From: DASWJZ01 sp963814905
GTDB lineage: Bacteria > Pseudomonadota > Alphaproteobacteria > Rhizobiales > Afifellaceae
Direction: 5' to 3'
NCBI GenBank assembly: GCA_963814905.1
Contig: CAWFEM010000015.1
Location: 124,001-188,000, forward strand
DNA: 64,000 nucleotides
The notes under the pieces are model-generated. The model was not told the origin of the DNA, did not search any database, and was given only the letters and a program-made list of their open reading frames with translations. Both the position numbers and the translations under genes were made by a program. The first letter of the stretch is position 1. Each line of letters begins with the position of its first letter. Below, piece by piece: positions 34,451-42,740 of this stretch.

Positions 34451-34478
34451 ACTATATACTCGTTATAATTGCAATCAA
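34451..34478 (-). promoter_or_regulatory. Sigma-70-like promoter of the membrane/nuclease operon
   Basis: On the minus strand TTGATT (34478-34473) and TATAGT (34456-34451) are separated by 16 bases in a distinctly AT-rich patch, 30 bases before the ATG at 34421. Confidence 0.55.
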
Positions 34479-34641
34479 GATTGTTTTCTCTTTTTACGTG
34501 TTCAGAGACCGCGTTGCAATCGGACGCGCGTTGGGCCACGAGCGGGTCACGTCAGCGTGACGCCATTTGCACGTGGCACTGCCTTATGATGGGTGGGAGG
34601 CGGCCTCGGCCCTTGGCCGAAAAAGACAATCGGAGACTTCG

Positions 34642-35169
34642 ATGCGAACCGTTCTTGCTTTTGCGTCCGTCGCGCTTCTCGTCGGCGGATTGACTGCGCT
34701 CCCGGCCTTCGCTGCCGGCACCGATAACAGCGGCAGCCAAGTTCCGACCTGCCCGAAGGGAAAGGTCTACAGCCAGCAGAAACAGATGTGCATCGACGCG
34801 CAGTCGAACGCGATCGACGATAAGTCGCTCACCGACTACGCCTACGCACTCGCCAAGGAGGGCCGCTACACGGAGGCGCTTCAGACGCTGGATCGGCTGG
34901 CCAATCCGAACACCGCGGAGGCGCTCAACTACCGCGGCTACGCAACCCGCAAACTCGGCCGTCTTGAGGAAGGCATCGGCTACTATCTGCAAGCCGTCGC
35001 GCTCGACCCCGATTATACGCTGGTGCGCGAATATCTCGGCGAGGCGTATCTGGTAAAGGGCGACGTCAAGCGCGCCAAGGAGCAGCTTGCGGAGATCGAG
35101 AAGCGCTGCGGCACGACCTGCGAGCCGTACGGAGACCTCGCCGAGGCGATCGCCGGCGCGACGATTTAG
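34642..35169 (+). CDS. Secreted tetratricopeptide-repeat protein
   Basis: 175 residues. Signal peptide (MRTVLAFASVALLVGGLTAL-PAFA), then a Cys-containing segment CPKGKVYSQQKQMCIDAQS. Three TPR-like helix pairs follow: DYAYALAKEGRYTEALQTLD, ALNYRGYATRKLGRLEEGIG-YYLQAVALDPDY, and REYLGEAYLVKGDVKRAKEQ. The last two Cys in KRCGTTCEPYG may form a disulfide. Presumably a periplasmic scaffold; no partner can be named. ATG 34642 has CGGAGA upstream. Divergent from the nuclease operon. Confidence 0.88.
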   Translation: MRTVLAFASVALLVGGLTALPAFAAGTDNSGSQVPTCPKGKVYSQQKQMCIDAQSNAIDDKSLTDYAYALAKEGRYTEALQTLDRLANPNTAEALNYRGYATRKLGRLEEGIGYYLQAVALDPDYTLVREYLGEAYLVKGDVKRAKEQLAEIEKRCGTTCEPYGDLAEAIAGATI

Positions 35170-35211
35170 CGCCGAGGCGCTTTCGCGCCTATCGCGGAAG
35201 CCCTAAATGTA

Positions 35212-35237
35212 AAGCGCCGGGGATCGACCCGGCGCTT
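35212..35237 (+). terminator. Hairpin after the TPR gene
   Basis: Ten-base stem AAGCGCCGGG / CCCGGCGCTT with a six-base loop, 43 bases after the TPR stop. The following sequence lacks a T-run, so it is only terminator-like. Confidence 0.4.
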
Positions 35238-35249
35238 CGGATTCATGCG

Positions 35250-35402
35250 ATGTCCTTCTTTCGCTCCGCGGCGCTGCGCCGCATCGTCTATGCGATCGTC
35301 ATCGGGCTGGCGCTGGTGCGCCTCGCGTCGCGGGCACATTCGGAGGCACTCTCCGTGGAACCGGCCGCGTCGGTCGCGACGATCGCACGTCTTGCCCCTT
35401 AA
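35250..35402 (+). CDS. Possible 50-residue membrane peptide
   Basis: ATG 35250 opens MSFFRSAALRRIVYAIVIGL, continues ALVRLASRAHSEA and stops at 35402. A basic N-terminus and one hydrophobic helix fit a small inner-membrane protein. No clear ribosome site is visible and the family is not recognised. A competing frame of similar length on the same strand makes this uncertain. Confidence 0.3.
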   Translation: MSFFRSAALRRIVYAIVIGLALVRLASRAHSEALSVEPAASVATIARLAP

Positions 35403-35490
35403 GCGTCGGATCGAGGCATTCCAATCCGGCTCGGCGCATGCAAAAGCGGCGGCGTGAGACGTTCGCGTGCGAAATCCTGACCACCACACG

Positions 35491-36468
35491 ATGGCCGCCG
35501 AGACGACCTGGGTCCTGACCACCGGCGAAGCCGGCATGCGCAGCCAGGCGCTCGGGCTTGCGGAGGCCGTCGGCCTGCCGATCCTGGAAAAGCGCGTCGT
35601 GCTCAGGCCGCCCTTTCGCTGGCTCCCCGGCGGCTTGCTGCCGGTGCCGCTCGCAGCACTCGATCCGGCCGGCGACATCCTCGCACCGCCCTGGCCGCGC
35701 CTTGTCGTCGGCTGCGGTCGCCGCTCGATCGGCGTCGCGCTGACGGTGAAACGGCTCTCCGGCGGCGGCACTCTGGCCGCCTATGTGCAGAACCCGGAAT
35801 TCGCGCGAGCGCGATTCGATATCGTTGCCGCAATGCCGCATGACAGGGTGAAGGGACCAAACGTCGTCTCCGTGCCGGCGGCGCTGAACCGGGTCACGCC
35901 GGAGCGGCTCCATGAAGCGCGCGCGGATTGGCGCGGGCGCCTTAGCGCGAACGGCGAACCGCTCCTCGGCGTCCTGATCGGTGGCGACAACGGCAGCTAC
36001 CGCCTCTCCGCGGCGGTCGTTTCGCGGCTCATCGCGGTGCTTCGGAAGGCCCACTCGAAGCACGGCATGCGCGCTATGATCACCCCGTCGCGACGCACCG
36101 GCCAGGCGGCCAAGGCCGCTATCCAAGCCGCGCTTGCCGAAGAACCGTTCGGGACGCTCTGGGACGAGAACGGCGAAAATCCCTATTTCGGCATTCTCGC
36201 ACTCGCCGACCGGCTGATCGTCACCGCGGAATCGATCTCCATGATCTCCGAGGCGCTCGCCACTGGCCGCCCCGTGCACGTCTTGCCGCTTGAGGGACGC
36301 GGGCAGAGGCACGAGGCGTTCCTGACGCGTGCCATCATCGAGGGGCTCGTCTCCCCGATCACCGGCGACGATCTCGACTGGTCGTTCGCCGGCGTGCCGC
36401 CGATCGATCCGACGGCCGAGCCGGCGCGGCGTCTCAAGAGAATGCTCGGGCTGGAAGGCCTGGCTTAG
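35491..36468 (+). CDS. ELM1/GtrOC1-like family putative glycosyltransferase
   Basis: 325 residues from ATG 35491 (a GTG at 35467 is the alternative; neither has a strong ribosome site). It matches the bacterial relatives of mitochondrial fission protein ELM1: TTWVLTTGEAGMRSQALGLA, LVVGCGRRSIGVALTVK, PLLGVLIGGDNGSYRLSAAV, SRRTGQAAKAAIQAAL, LADRLIVTAESISMISEALA and GRPVHVLPLEGRGQRHEAF. The fold resembles a GT-B nucleotide-sugar enzyme. The bacterial role is not established. Confidence 0.88.
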   Translation: MAAETTWVLTTGEAGMRSQALGLAEAVGLPILEKRVVLRPPFRWLPGGLLPVPLAALDPAGDILAPPWPRLVVGCGRRSIGVALTVKRLSGGGTLAAYVQNPEFARARFDIVAAMPHDRVKGPNVVSVPAALNRVTPERLHEARADWRGRLSANGEPLLGVLIGGDNGSYRLSAAVVSRLIAVLRKAHSKHGMRAMITPSRRTGQAAKAAIQAALAEEPFGTLWDENGENPYFGILALADRLIVTAESISMISEALATGRPVHVLPLEGRGQRHEAFLTRAIIEGLVSPITGDDLDWSFAGVPPIDPTAEPARRLKRMLGLEGLA

Positions 36469-36475
36469 AAGAACG

Positions 36476-37144
36476 TCAGTTCGGCGCGGCCGCGACCGGC
36501 TGCTCAGGGAAGGCGAGCTGCTCGCGCGCGCGCCAGGCGTTGGTCACGTAGTTGACGATGATAGAGCGCCTGATTCCGTGGATCGGCCGCTTCTCGAAGC
36601 CGTGCCAGGTGTTGGTGGCGGGCACGAAGATCATCGCCGCATTCGGTTCGAACGGCGAGCGGCCGACATGCGTGTTCTCGTCGGCATAGATGTCGGTGCC
36701 GAGATCGGCGTGTTGCGGGTCGTCCGACATGTAGACGAGCATGGTGAACATCTTCACGCCGATGTCGGTATGCGGCTTCAGCCAGAAGCCGTCGGCGTCC
36801 TGCGCGTATTCGATGCGCAGGAAAGTGTCGTCGAGCTTGGCGCCGAAGGCCTTGGCAAGGCGCGCAACCGTCTCTGAATCCTGGAACGCCTCCGCCATCG
36901 CCCCGGCTGCGGGAAACGTCTCCAGGTTCTCCCCGGAGAAATAGACGCGATCGGCGTTGTGCGCCTCGCGCGTGCCGGACACGCCACCGAGATCGGCGAC
37001 CGGAAACGGCATATCCTTCAGCACGGCATAGGTATCGCCCGGCAGGACATTGCGGAGAATCCAGTGCGGATAGGGCGTCTTGTGCGCGTCTGCCGCGTCG
37101 AGCGACCGCCGCAGGCTCTCTTTTACGTCGGAGGGGCTGTTCAT
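36476..37144 (-). CDS. 2OG-Fe(II) oxygenase superfamily protein (first of a divergent pair)
   Basis: 222 residues. The double-stranded beta-helix has the metal triad H-x-D in FWLKPHTDIGVKMFTMLVYM and a distal His in VPATNTWHGFEKRPIHGIRR, with an Arg for 2-oxoglutarate in the last segment. N-terminal part: PYPHWILRNVLPGDTYAVLK. Start ATG 37144; the longer frame is rejected. It resembles its divergent neighbour at 37398 over the core, so the two probably arose by duplication. Such enzymes hydroxylate proteins, peptides or small molecules. Convergent with the ELM1-like gene, only seven bases apart. Confidence 0.83.
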   Translation of the reverse strand: MNSPSDVKESLRRSLDAADAHKTPYPHWILRNVLPGDTYAVLKDMPFPVADLGGVSGTREAHNADRVYFSGENLETFPAAGAMAEAFQDSETVARLAKAFGAKLDDTFLRIEYAQDADGFWLKPHTDIGVKMFTMLVYMSDDPQHADLGTDIYADENTHVGRSPFEPNAAMIFVPATNTWHGFEKRPIHGIRRSIIVNYVTNAWRAREQLAFPEQPVAAAPN

Positions 37145-37397
37145 TCGCTGATCCAGTGATTTCCGTGTCGCCGCGGAACGGCCGGATGGGCAGCGCAAAC
37201 GCGCCCGCGGCGGGTTCGTCAGGCCGGTCTAGAGGACTCCGCCGCCGCCTGTCCAGCACGCATGATGCCTCGCCCCGACCGGTTGCGACAGGTTGTGACC
37301 CGAAGCCGGCTTTTCTTGAAGCGGAGCCCGGCTTCCACTATCTGACTTCGGACCCTGCCGCCGGTTCGCGGCGGCACGCCCAATCCGGTCGGAGACC

Positions 37398-38030
37398 ATG
37401 GCCTATCTCGATATCGCCGCGCTTGAAAAGACGCCGCTGAAGCGCGACCCCTACGACTATCTCGTGGTCCCGGACTTCGTGCTTGCCGAGCGCTTCCCGG
37501 CCGTCGTCGGCGATTACCCGGCGGTGCCGGGGCCAGGCTCCCACCCGCTTTCGGTCGTTGAGATCGGCGGACACTTCGAGTCGCTCATCGACGAGCTCGA
37601 CGGAGCGGAATTCCGCCGTGCGATCGAGACGAAGTTCGACATCGACCTGAGCGACCGTCCCACCATGTTCACCGTGCGCGGCGAATGCCGCGCCACGGAC
37701 GGCAAGATCCACACCGATTCCACGACCAAGCTCATCACCGTGCTCCTCTACATGAACGAGAAGTGGGACAAGGACGGCGGCCGGCTTCGCATATTGAAGA
37801 GCGGCACCGACTTGAACGACTACGTCGATGAAGTCCCGCCGCATGGCGGCACGCTCCTCGTCTTCCGCCGCTCGGAGAATTCCTGGCACGGTCACGAGCC
37901 GTTCGACGGGCCGCGGCGCGCGGTGCAGATGAACTGGGTCACGGACCAGTCGGTGGTCGCGCGCGAGCAGGGGCGCCACCGGCTTTCCTCCACGATCAAG
38001 AAGCTCAACCCCTTCCGCAAGGCGAGCTGA
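37398..38030 (+). CDS. 2OG-Fe(II) oxygenase superfamily protein (second of a divergent pair)
   Basis: 210 residues. The Fe(II) site is H-x-D in GKIHTDSTTKLITVLLYMNE and a distal His in FRRSENSWHGHEPFDGPRRA, followed by VQMNWVTDQS. The core is the same as in the opposing gene, with N-terminal divergence. The tail has basic character (STIKKLNPFRKAS). trxB begins 11 bases after the stop, suggesting shared transcription with trxB-lsrB. Substrate unknown. Confidence 0.85.
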   Translation: MAYLDIAALEKTPLKRDPYDYLVVPDFVLAERFPAVVGDYPAVPGPGSHPLSVVEIGGHFESLIDELDGAEFRRAIETKFDIDLSDRPTMFTVRGECRATDGKIHTDSTTKLITVLLYMNEKWDKDGGRLRILKSGTDLNDYVDEVPPHGGTLLVFRRSENSWHGHEPFDGPRRAVQMNWVTDQSVVAREQGRHRLSSTIKKLNPFRKAS

Positions 38031-38041
38031 GGCGCATTATC

Positions 38042-39007
38042 ATGGCCGAACATCACGCGAGGCTTCTGATCCTCGGCTCCGGACCGGCTGGCTACACGGC
38101 GGCGATCTACGCGGCGCGGGCCATGCTTGAGCCGGTGCTGATCGCCGGGTTGCAGCCGGGCGGGCAGATGACGATCACCACGGACGTGGAGAACTATCCG
38201 GGCTTCGCGGACGTGGTCCAGGGGCCGTGGCTGATGGAGCAGATGCGCGCGCAGGCTGAGCATGTCGGCACGCGCATGATCGCCGACACCGTGGTCGAAG
38301 CCGACCTGAAGCGTCGGCCGTTCCGGTTGAAGCTCGACAGCGGCGACACGTGGACCGCGGACGCGCTCGTCATCGCGACCGGCGCGCAGGCGCGCTGGCT
38401 CGGCCTTCCTTCCGAGGACCGTTTCAAGGGCTTCGGCGTCTCCGCCTGCGCCACCTGCGACGGCTTCTTCTTCAAGGGCAAGGACGTGCTCGTGGTCGGC
38501 GGCGGCAACACCGCCGTTGAGGAGGCGATCTATCTCTCGCATCTGGCGCGCAAGGTCACGCTCGTCCACCGGCGCGACACGCTGCGCGCGGAGCGCATCA
38601 TGCAGGATCGGCTCTTCGGAAGCGATAACGTGGAGGTGATCTGGGATACGGCGCTTGACGAAGTGCTCGGCGAAGGCGGCTTCCCGCCCTCAGTCACCGG
38701 GGCGCGCCTGAAGAACGTCAAAACCGGCGAAAAGTCGGATATCCCGGTTGACGGCATATTCATTGCTATAGGTCATGCACCGGCGGTTTCGCTGTTCAAG
38801 GACCAGCTCGATCTGAAGCCGAGCGGGTATATCTGGACGGAGCCGGATTCGACCGCGACCAGCATTCCCGGCGTGTTCGCGGCCGGCGACGTAACCGACG
38901 AGGTGTTCCGTCAGGCCGTGACGGCAGCAGGGATGGGCTGCATGGCGGCGCTCGAGACGGAGAAATACCTGTACGGCGTAGAGGCCACGCGGGAAGCAGC
39001 GGAGTAG
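38042..39007 (+). CDS. trxB: Thioredoxin reductase
   Basis: 321 residues. FAD-binding GSGPAGYTAAIYAARAM, redox-active C136-AT-C139 in SACATCDGFFFKG, NADPH-binding VVGGGNTAVEEAIYL with HRR downstream, and C-terminal FAD motif GVFAAGDVTDEVFRQAVTAA. Reduces thioredoxin with NADPH in the cytoplasm. The downstream LysR gene begins 10 bases later, as in the trxB-lsrB arrangement of other Hyphomicrobiales. Confidence 0.97.
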   Translation: MAEHHARLLILGSGPAGYTAAIYAARAMLEPVLIAGLQPGGQMTITTDVENYPGFADVVQGPWLMEQMRAQAEHVGTRMIADTVVEADLKRRPFRLKLDSGDTWTADALVIATGAQARWLGLPSEDRFKGFGVSACATCDGFFFKGKDVLVVGGGNTAVEEAIYLSHLARKVTLVHRRDTLRAERIMQDRLFGSDNVEVIWDTALDEVLGEGGFPPSVTGARLKNVKTGEKSDIPVDGIFIAIGHAPAVSLFKDQLDLKPSGYIWTEPDSTATSIPGVFAAGDVTDEVFRQAVTAAGMGCMAALETEKYLYGVEATREAAE

Positions 39008-39017
39008 CCGCTTGAAT

Positions 39018-39944
39018 ATGCAAGAGCCGGGTCCGCCCATTCAGCGGGGCGAGATCGACTGGGACAAGCTGCGCATCTTCCACGCTGCCGCCCAGGAAGG
39101 CTCGTTCACGCGTGCCGGCGAGCTCCTCGGCATGAGCCAGTCAGCGGTGAGCCGTCAGGTGAGCGCGCTCGAACAGGAGCTCGGCACGCCGCTCTTCCAC
39201 CGCCACGCGCGCGGCCTGATCCTGACGGAGGAAGGCGAGCTTCTGATGCGCGCGGCGCGCGACATCGTCCTGAAGCTTGAGAACGTCCGTGCCCAGCTCG
39301 TCGATTCGCGCGGCCAGCCGACCGGAACGCTGCGCGTCACCACCACAGTGGGCATCGGCTCGACCTGGCTCACCTCGCGCATCAACGAGTTCATCGACCG
39401 CTTCCCCGGCATCCGGCTGGAGCTGATCCTCGACGATTCGGAGCTCGACGTCGCCATGCGCCAGGCCGACGTGGCGATCCGCCTGCGCGCGCCGACGCAG
39501 CCCGACCTGATCCAGCGGCGGCTCTTCACGCTGCACTTCCACGTCTATGCGTCGCGCGACTATCTCGAACGCTTCGGCGAGCCGAAGACCACCGAGGACA
39601 TCGACAATCACCGCATCGTCATCTTCGGCGAGAACGCGCCGACCTACCTGAAGACGATGAACTGGCTGTGCACGGCGGGCCGCGAGCCGGGCAATGCGCG
39701 CCAGCCCGTCTTCTCGGTGAATAACGTCAACGCCATCCGCCGCGCGGTCGAGAAGGGCGTCGGCATCGCGCTCCTGCCGGACTATCTGGTGGGGCCGCAA
39801 TCGGCGCTGGTACAGATCCTTCCGGAATACGAGGTGCCGAGCTTCGACGGCTTCTTCGTCTATCCGGCGGAGCTCAAGGATTCCGCCCGCGTCACCGTCT
39901 TCCGCGACTTCCTCGTGGCGAATGCGCGGCGCTGGAGCTTCTAA
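39018..39944 (+). CDS. lsrB: LysR-family regulator, LsrB/VtlR-like
   Basis: 308 residues. The N-terminal winged helix-turn-helix (IDWDKLRIFHAAAQEGSFTR-AGELLGMSQSAVSRQVSALE) is followed by a LysR effector domain (TLRVTTTVGIGSTWLTSRIN ... EKGVGIALLPDYLVG). Both its sequence type and its position directly after trxB match LsrB of Sinorhizobium/Agrobacterium and VtlR of Brucella, regulators tied to redox control, envelope and sRNA expression and host interaction. ATG 39018 is used; a TTG two codons earlier is possible. Confidence 0.85.
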   Translation: MQEPGPPIQRGEIDWDKLRIFHAAAQEGSFTRAGELLGMSQSAVSRQVSALEQELGTPLFHRHARGLILTEEGELLMRAARDIVLKLENVRAQLVDSRGQPTGTLRVTTTVGIGSTWLTSRINEFIDRFPGIRLELILDDSELDVAMRQADVAIRLRAPTQPDLIQRRLFTLHFHVYASRDYLERFGEPKTTEDIDNHRIVIFGENAPTYLKTMNWLCTAGREPGNARQPVFSVNNVNAIRRAVEKGVGIALLPDYLVGPQSALVQILPEYEVPSFDGFFVYPAELKDSARVTVFRDFLVANARRWSF

Positions 39945-39966
39945 GCTTAGCGCGAGCCAGTGCCCC

Positions 39967-40059
39967 GTAGCCCGCATGGAGCAAAGCGTAACGCGGGATC
40001 TTTCGCGCCGAACCTGCGGGCAACTCGCCCCGGATTGCGCTTCGCTTCATCCGGGCTAC
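39967..40059. repeat. REP-like palindromic repeat
   Basis: The arms GTAGCCCGCATGGAGCAAAG and CTTCGCTTCATCCGGGCTAC are imperfect inverted copies at the two ends of a 93-base unit, of the widespread GTAGCCCGGATGAAGCGAAG type. It fills the gap between convergent lsrB and the molybdopterin oxidoreductase gene, ending one base before that gene's stop codon. Confidence 0.75.
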
Positions 40060-40060
40060 C

Positions 40061-40846
40061 TCAGATTCCCGCGTACCACTGGTAGCCGCGGTCTTCCCAG
40101 AAACCGCCCTTGCCGCCGTGGATATCGGCAAGACTTTCCACCGCCTCGATGCGCATCAGGTATTTCGCCATCTTGTAGCCGAGCTGGCGCTCCACGCGCA
40201 CGCGGAGCGGCGCGCCGTGCGGGACCGTCAAGGTCTCGTCGTTCATCTCGTAGGCGAGGATGGTCTGCGGGTGAAACGCGTCTTCAAGGCCGATGCTCTC
40301 GTAATAGAGGCCCTGGCCGTAGAGCGTATCGGCGCAGTGGAAGACGAGGTAGCGCGCTTGCGGCTTGAGCTTCACCTGGTCGAGCACGTGGTGAAGCGGC
40401 ACGCCCTTCCATTTGCCGATGCAGCTCCAGCCCTCAACGCAGTCGTGGCGGGTGATCTGCGTGCGCGACGGCATGGCGCGGAGCTCGGCAAGCGAGTACT
40501 CGGCGGGATTCTCAACCAGCCCGTCGAGCTTGAGCCGCCAGTCGGCGAAGTTGTTCGCGACCATTGCCGTGTATTCCGGATCATCCGGCGACGTGGAGCC
40601 GTTGGCGCGGAAGGCCGGCGACAGGTCGGCTTCGGTATATTCGCGCGCGAGGTCATTCTCTCCGAGAAACAGGCGCTGCACGCGTCGCGTCACTTGCTCA
40701 TCGAAGGCGAGGATGCTGCGAAACCACGGCGCGTGCGAAAGCGCGTCGCAGCCGCCGAGCGCCAACGTGCCGGCGGCGACACCGAAGCCGCGCAGGAAGC
40801 CGCGCCGGCTCGGCCCAGGGGGAATTGCAGATCTATTCCGCGGCAT
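40061..40846 (-). CDS. Tat-exported molybdopterin-dependent oxidoreductase (MsrP/sulfite-oxidase-like)
   Basis: 261 residues. A twin-arginine signal (SRRGFLRGFGVAAGTLALGG) contains a possible lipobox Cys (LGGCDAL). The sulfite-oxidase-type Mo domain has the Mo-ligand Cys region TRHDCVEGWSCIGKWKGVPL, then YLVFHCADTLYGQGLYYES and HGAPLRVRVERQLGYKMAKY. Its start overlaps the end of the cytochrome b gene by 14 bases; together they form a periplasmic enzyme with a membrane quinol/cytochrome partner, comparable in layout to MsrPQ but with a b561-type partner. Confidence 0.9.
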   Translation of the reverse strand: MPRNRSAIPPGPSRRGFLRGFGVAAGTLALGGCDALSHAPWFRSILAFDEQVTRRVQRLFLGENDLAREYTEADLSPAFRANGSTSPDDPEYTAMVANNFADWRLKLDGLVENPAEYSLAELRAMPSRTQITRHDCVEGWSCIGKWKGVPLHHVLDQVKLKPQARYLVFHCADTLYGQGLYYESIGLEDAFHPQTILAYEMNDETLTVPHGAPLRVRVERQLGYKMAKYLMRIEAVESLADIHGGKGGFWEDRGYQWYAGI

Positions 40847-41693
40847 GCGTCTCCTCCGTTTCGATCCGGTATCTTCCGGTGATCATCGAGCGGATGTTGT
40901 TCCAGACGCCGGACAGGAGAACCATGATGACGTGCACGATGACGAACAGAACGATGAGCGTCGCGGCGATGAAGTGAATGGTGCGCGCGGTCTGTCTTCC
41001 GCCGAAAATATCGAGAAGCCAGGGAAACGCTGAGTCCATGCCCGGCGACATGGTAAGCCCGGCGAGGATCAGGATCGGCAGAAGCACGAAGATCACGCCG
41101 AAATAGGCGAGCTTCTGAAGCACGTTGTAGGATTTCGCCTCGTCCCCTTTGGGGAAGCGCAGGAGGAAATGCTCACGGATCGAGGATCCGATGTGGCGAA
41201 GCTGCGATCCGGTCGGCACCAATTGCCGCCAATGGCCGCTCGCAATCGTATAGACGACATAGACGAGCCCGTTGATCACGAAGAGCCAGGCGAAGAAGAA
41301 GTGCCAGCGCCGCCCGGTCGCGAGGTCCTGGTAGCCGGGAAGCGTGGCCCAGGAGGGAAAGCCGCGCGAGGCCCAGCGGTCGCCGGTTCGCGAAAGCCCG
41401 AACACGCCGGTCGTATCGAAACGCGCGCCGAAAATCTGTGTAATCCCGGCTTGCACGCCGTCGGGCTGGCGCACCGCGCGCATGGAAAGCACCGGATCGT
41501 CAAATGTCGAGATGTTGCCGAAATAGAGCGCGGGATGGGCGTTGAAAATCTGCAGGCCGCTCATCAGGAGAACGACGATGCAGAGCAGGTTCACCCAATG
41601 CGTCACGCGCACCACGACGCTGTGGCGATAGAACCAACTCTTGCGCGGCGGGCGGCCGGTTTCGGCAGTTGTTGCGGTTTCGATCGCGGTCAT
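40833..41693 (-). CDS. Cytochrome b561-type membrane subunit
   Basis: 286 residues with four or five membrane helices: VVRVTHWVNLLCIVVLLMSG (the His in the first helix as haem ligand), WHFFFAWLFVINGLVYVVYT, LAYFGVIFVLLPILILAGLT and ARTIHFIAATLIVLFVIVHV (His pair). A periplasmic insertion lies between helices 1 and 2. Expected to pass electrons between the quinone pool and the overlapping molybdopterin protein gene. Divergent from the arsR-like gene. Confidence 0.88.
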   Translation of the reverse strand: MTAIETATTAETGRPPRKSWFYRHSVVVRVTHWVNLLCIVVLLMSGLQIFNAHPALYFGNISTFDDPVLSMRAVRQPDGVQAGITQIFGARFDTTGVFGLSRTGDRWASRGFPSWATLPGYQDLATGRRWHFFFAWLFVINGLVYVVYTIASGHWRQLVPTGSQLRHIGSSIREHFLLRFPKGDEAKSYNVLQKLAYFGVIFVLLPILILAGLTMSPGMDSAFPWLLDIFGGRQTARTIHFIAATLIVLFVIVHVIMVLLSGVWNNIRSMITGRYRIETEETHAAE

Positions 41694-41907
41694 GGCGAAA
41701 TCTCGTCCCTGCCTCGCACACTATACGGCGGCCCGATAGGAGGGGTTTTTGGATTCGATGCTCGCAATGCATCAATTCGGCGCTAGCAGAATGTGCGTGC
41801 TCTTCCTTTTTTGACGAAGGAGCTGTGCCTGAAGGCGGTCATAAAGCGCGACGCTCCAACCCCTTCCCGTTTCCGCCGCCATTTGGAGCGTTTGCGCTTG
41901 CCAAACG

Positions 41908-41925
41908 TATAAGTCTTCGCTTATA
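41908..41925. promoter_or_regulatory. ArsR-type operator, AT-rich inverted repeat
   Basis: TATAAG-N6-CTTATA lies 10 bases before the ATG of the arsR-like gene in an otherwise GC-rich stretch. Position and symmetry fit autoregulation. The rest of the gap 41694-41907 shows no gene. Confidence 0.55.
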
Positions 41926-41935
41926 TGTACTCGCT

Positions 41936-42247
41936 ATGGAGAAAGATGTCTTCCGGGCTCTCGCCGACCCGACGCGGCGCGCGGTTTTCGAGCGTCTCAT
42001 CGCCCGCGAGATGAGCGTATCGGAGTTGAAGGCCGGCTTCCCGATCTCGCAGCCGGCGATCTCGCAGCATTTGGCCGCGCTCCGCAGCGCCGGATTGGTC
42101 TCCGAGCGGCGCGAAGGGCGGCACGCGTACTATCGCGGCGACCCCGCAGGGTTGGTGCCTCTTTCCGATTGGGTCGACCGCTACCGGACGTTCTGGCCGC
42201 AGCGCATCGAGAAGCTGAAGAGCGTTCTCAAAGGAATGGATCAATGA
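41936..42247 (+). CDS. ArsR-family repressor
   Basis: 103 residues: MEKDVFRALADPTRRAVFER, then EMSVSELKAGFPISQPAISQ-HLAALRSAGLVSERREGRHA (winged helix), ending with YRTFWPQRIEKLKSVLK. No Cys is present, so it is the non-metal subgroup that is typically co-transcribed with an SRPBCC gene. The next gene overlaps by ATGA. The frame is open upstream from 41669, but this ATG follows the operator and matches the family start. Confidence 0.92.
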   Translation: MEKDVFRALADPTRRAVFERLIAREMSVSELKAGFPISQPAISQHLAALRSAGLVSERREGRHAYYRGDPAGLVPLSDWVDRYRTFWPQRIEKLKSVLKGMDQ

Positions 42248-42723
42248 CGCAAAACACCAAGAGCGGCGAGACCCCCGAACGGATCGTCGTTGAATGCGAC
42301 CTCGACGCGACGCCCGAGAAAGTCTGGCGGGCGCTGACGGAACCGGCGCTGCTTGCGGCATGGCTCGAACCGGACGCGATCCAGTCTACCGATGACGGAC
42401 ATGTTCTCCGGTTGGATTTCGACAAGGAGGGCCGCACGGTCGAGCTTGAGACGCTCTCCGGGGAGCCCAACCGCCTGCTCCGTTGCCGATGGCGGAGTGT
42501 CGACCAAGGTCTTCTCGCCCTGGACAGCGTTGTGGCGTTCGAGCTCTCTGAATCGGACACGGGCGGCACGCATCTTCGAATCGTCCACGACTGCTTCGCA
42601 GTCCTTTCCATGGCCGTGGTGCAGCGGACGTTTGCACGCCGGCTTTCAGTCAACGGGCGCGGCTTGTCGCGCGTGCATCCGGCGCGGCGGGGCCACGGCA
42701 CCACGATGCGGCTCGCCGCTTGA
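42244..42723 (+). CDS. SRPBCC (AHSA1-like) protein
   Basis: 159 residues: RIVVECDLDATPEKVWRALT-EPALLAAWLEPD at the start, then the helix-grip strands LETLSGEPNRLLRCRWRS, VVAFELSESDTGGTHLRIVH. The ending (about residues 120-159, FARRLSVNGRGLSRVHPARR) does not look like the usual C-terminal helix, and a frameshift or reshaped end is possible. Translationally coupled to the ArsR gene by ATGA overlap, a common pairing in which the SRPBCC protein is thought to bind a hydrophobic ligand. Confidence 0.8.
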   Translation: MTQNTKSGETPERIVVECDLDATPEKVWRALTEPALLAAWLEPDAIQSTDDGHVLRLDFDKEGRTVELETLSGEPNRLLRCRWRSVDQGLLALDSVVAFELSESDTGGTHLRIVHDCFAVLSMAVVQRTFARRLSVNGRGLSRVHPARRGHGTTMRLAA

Positions 42724-42740
42724 GCCAGGGGACGCATAGC

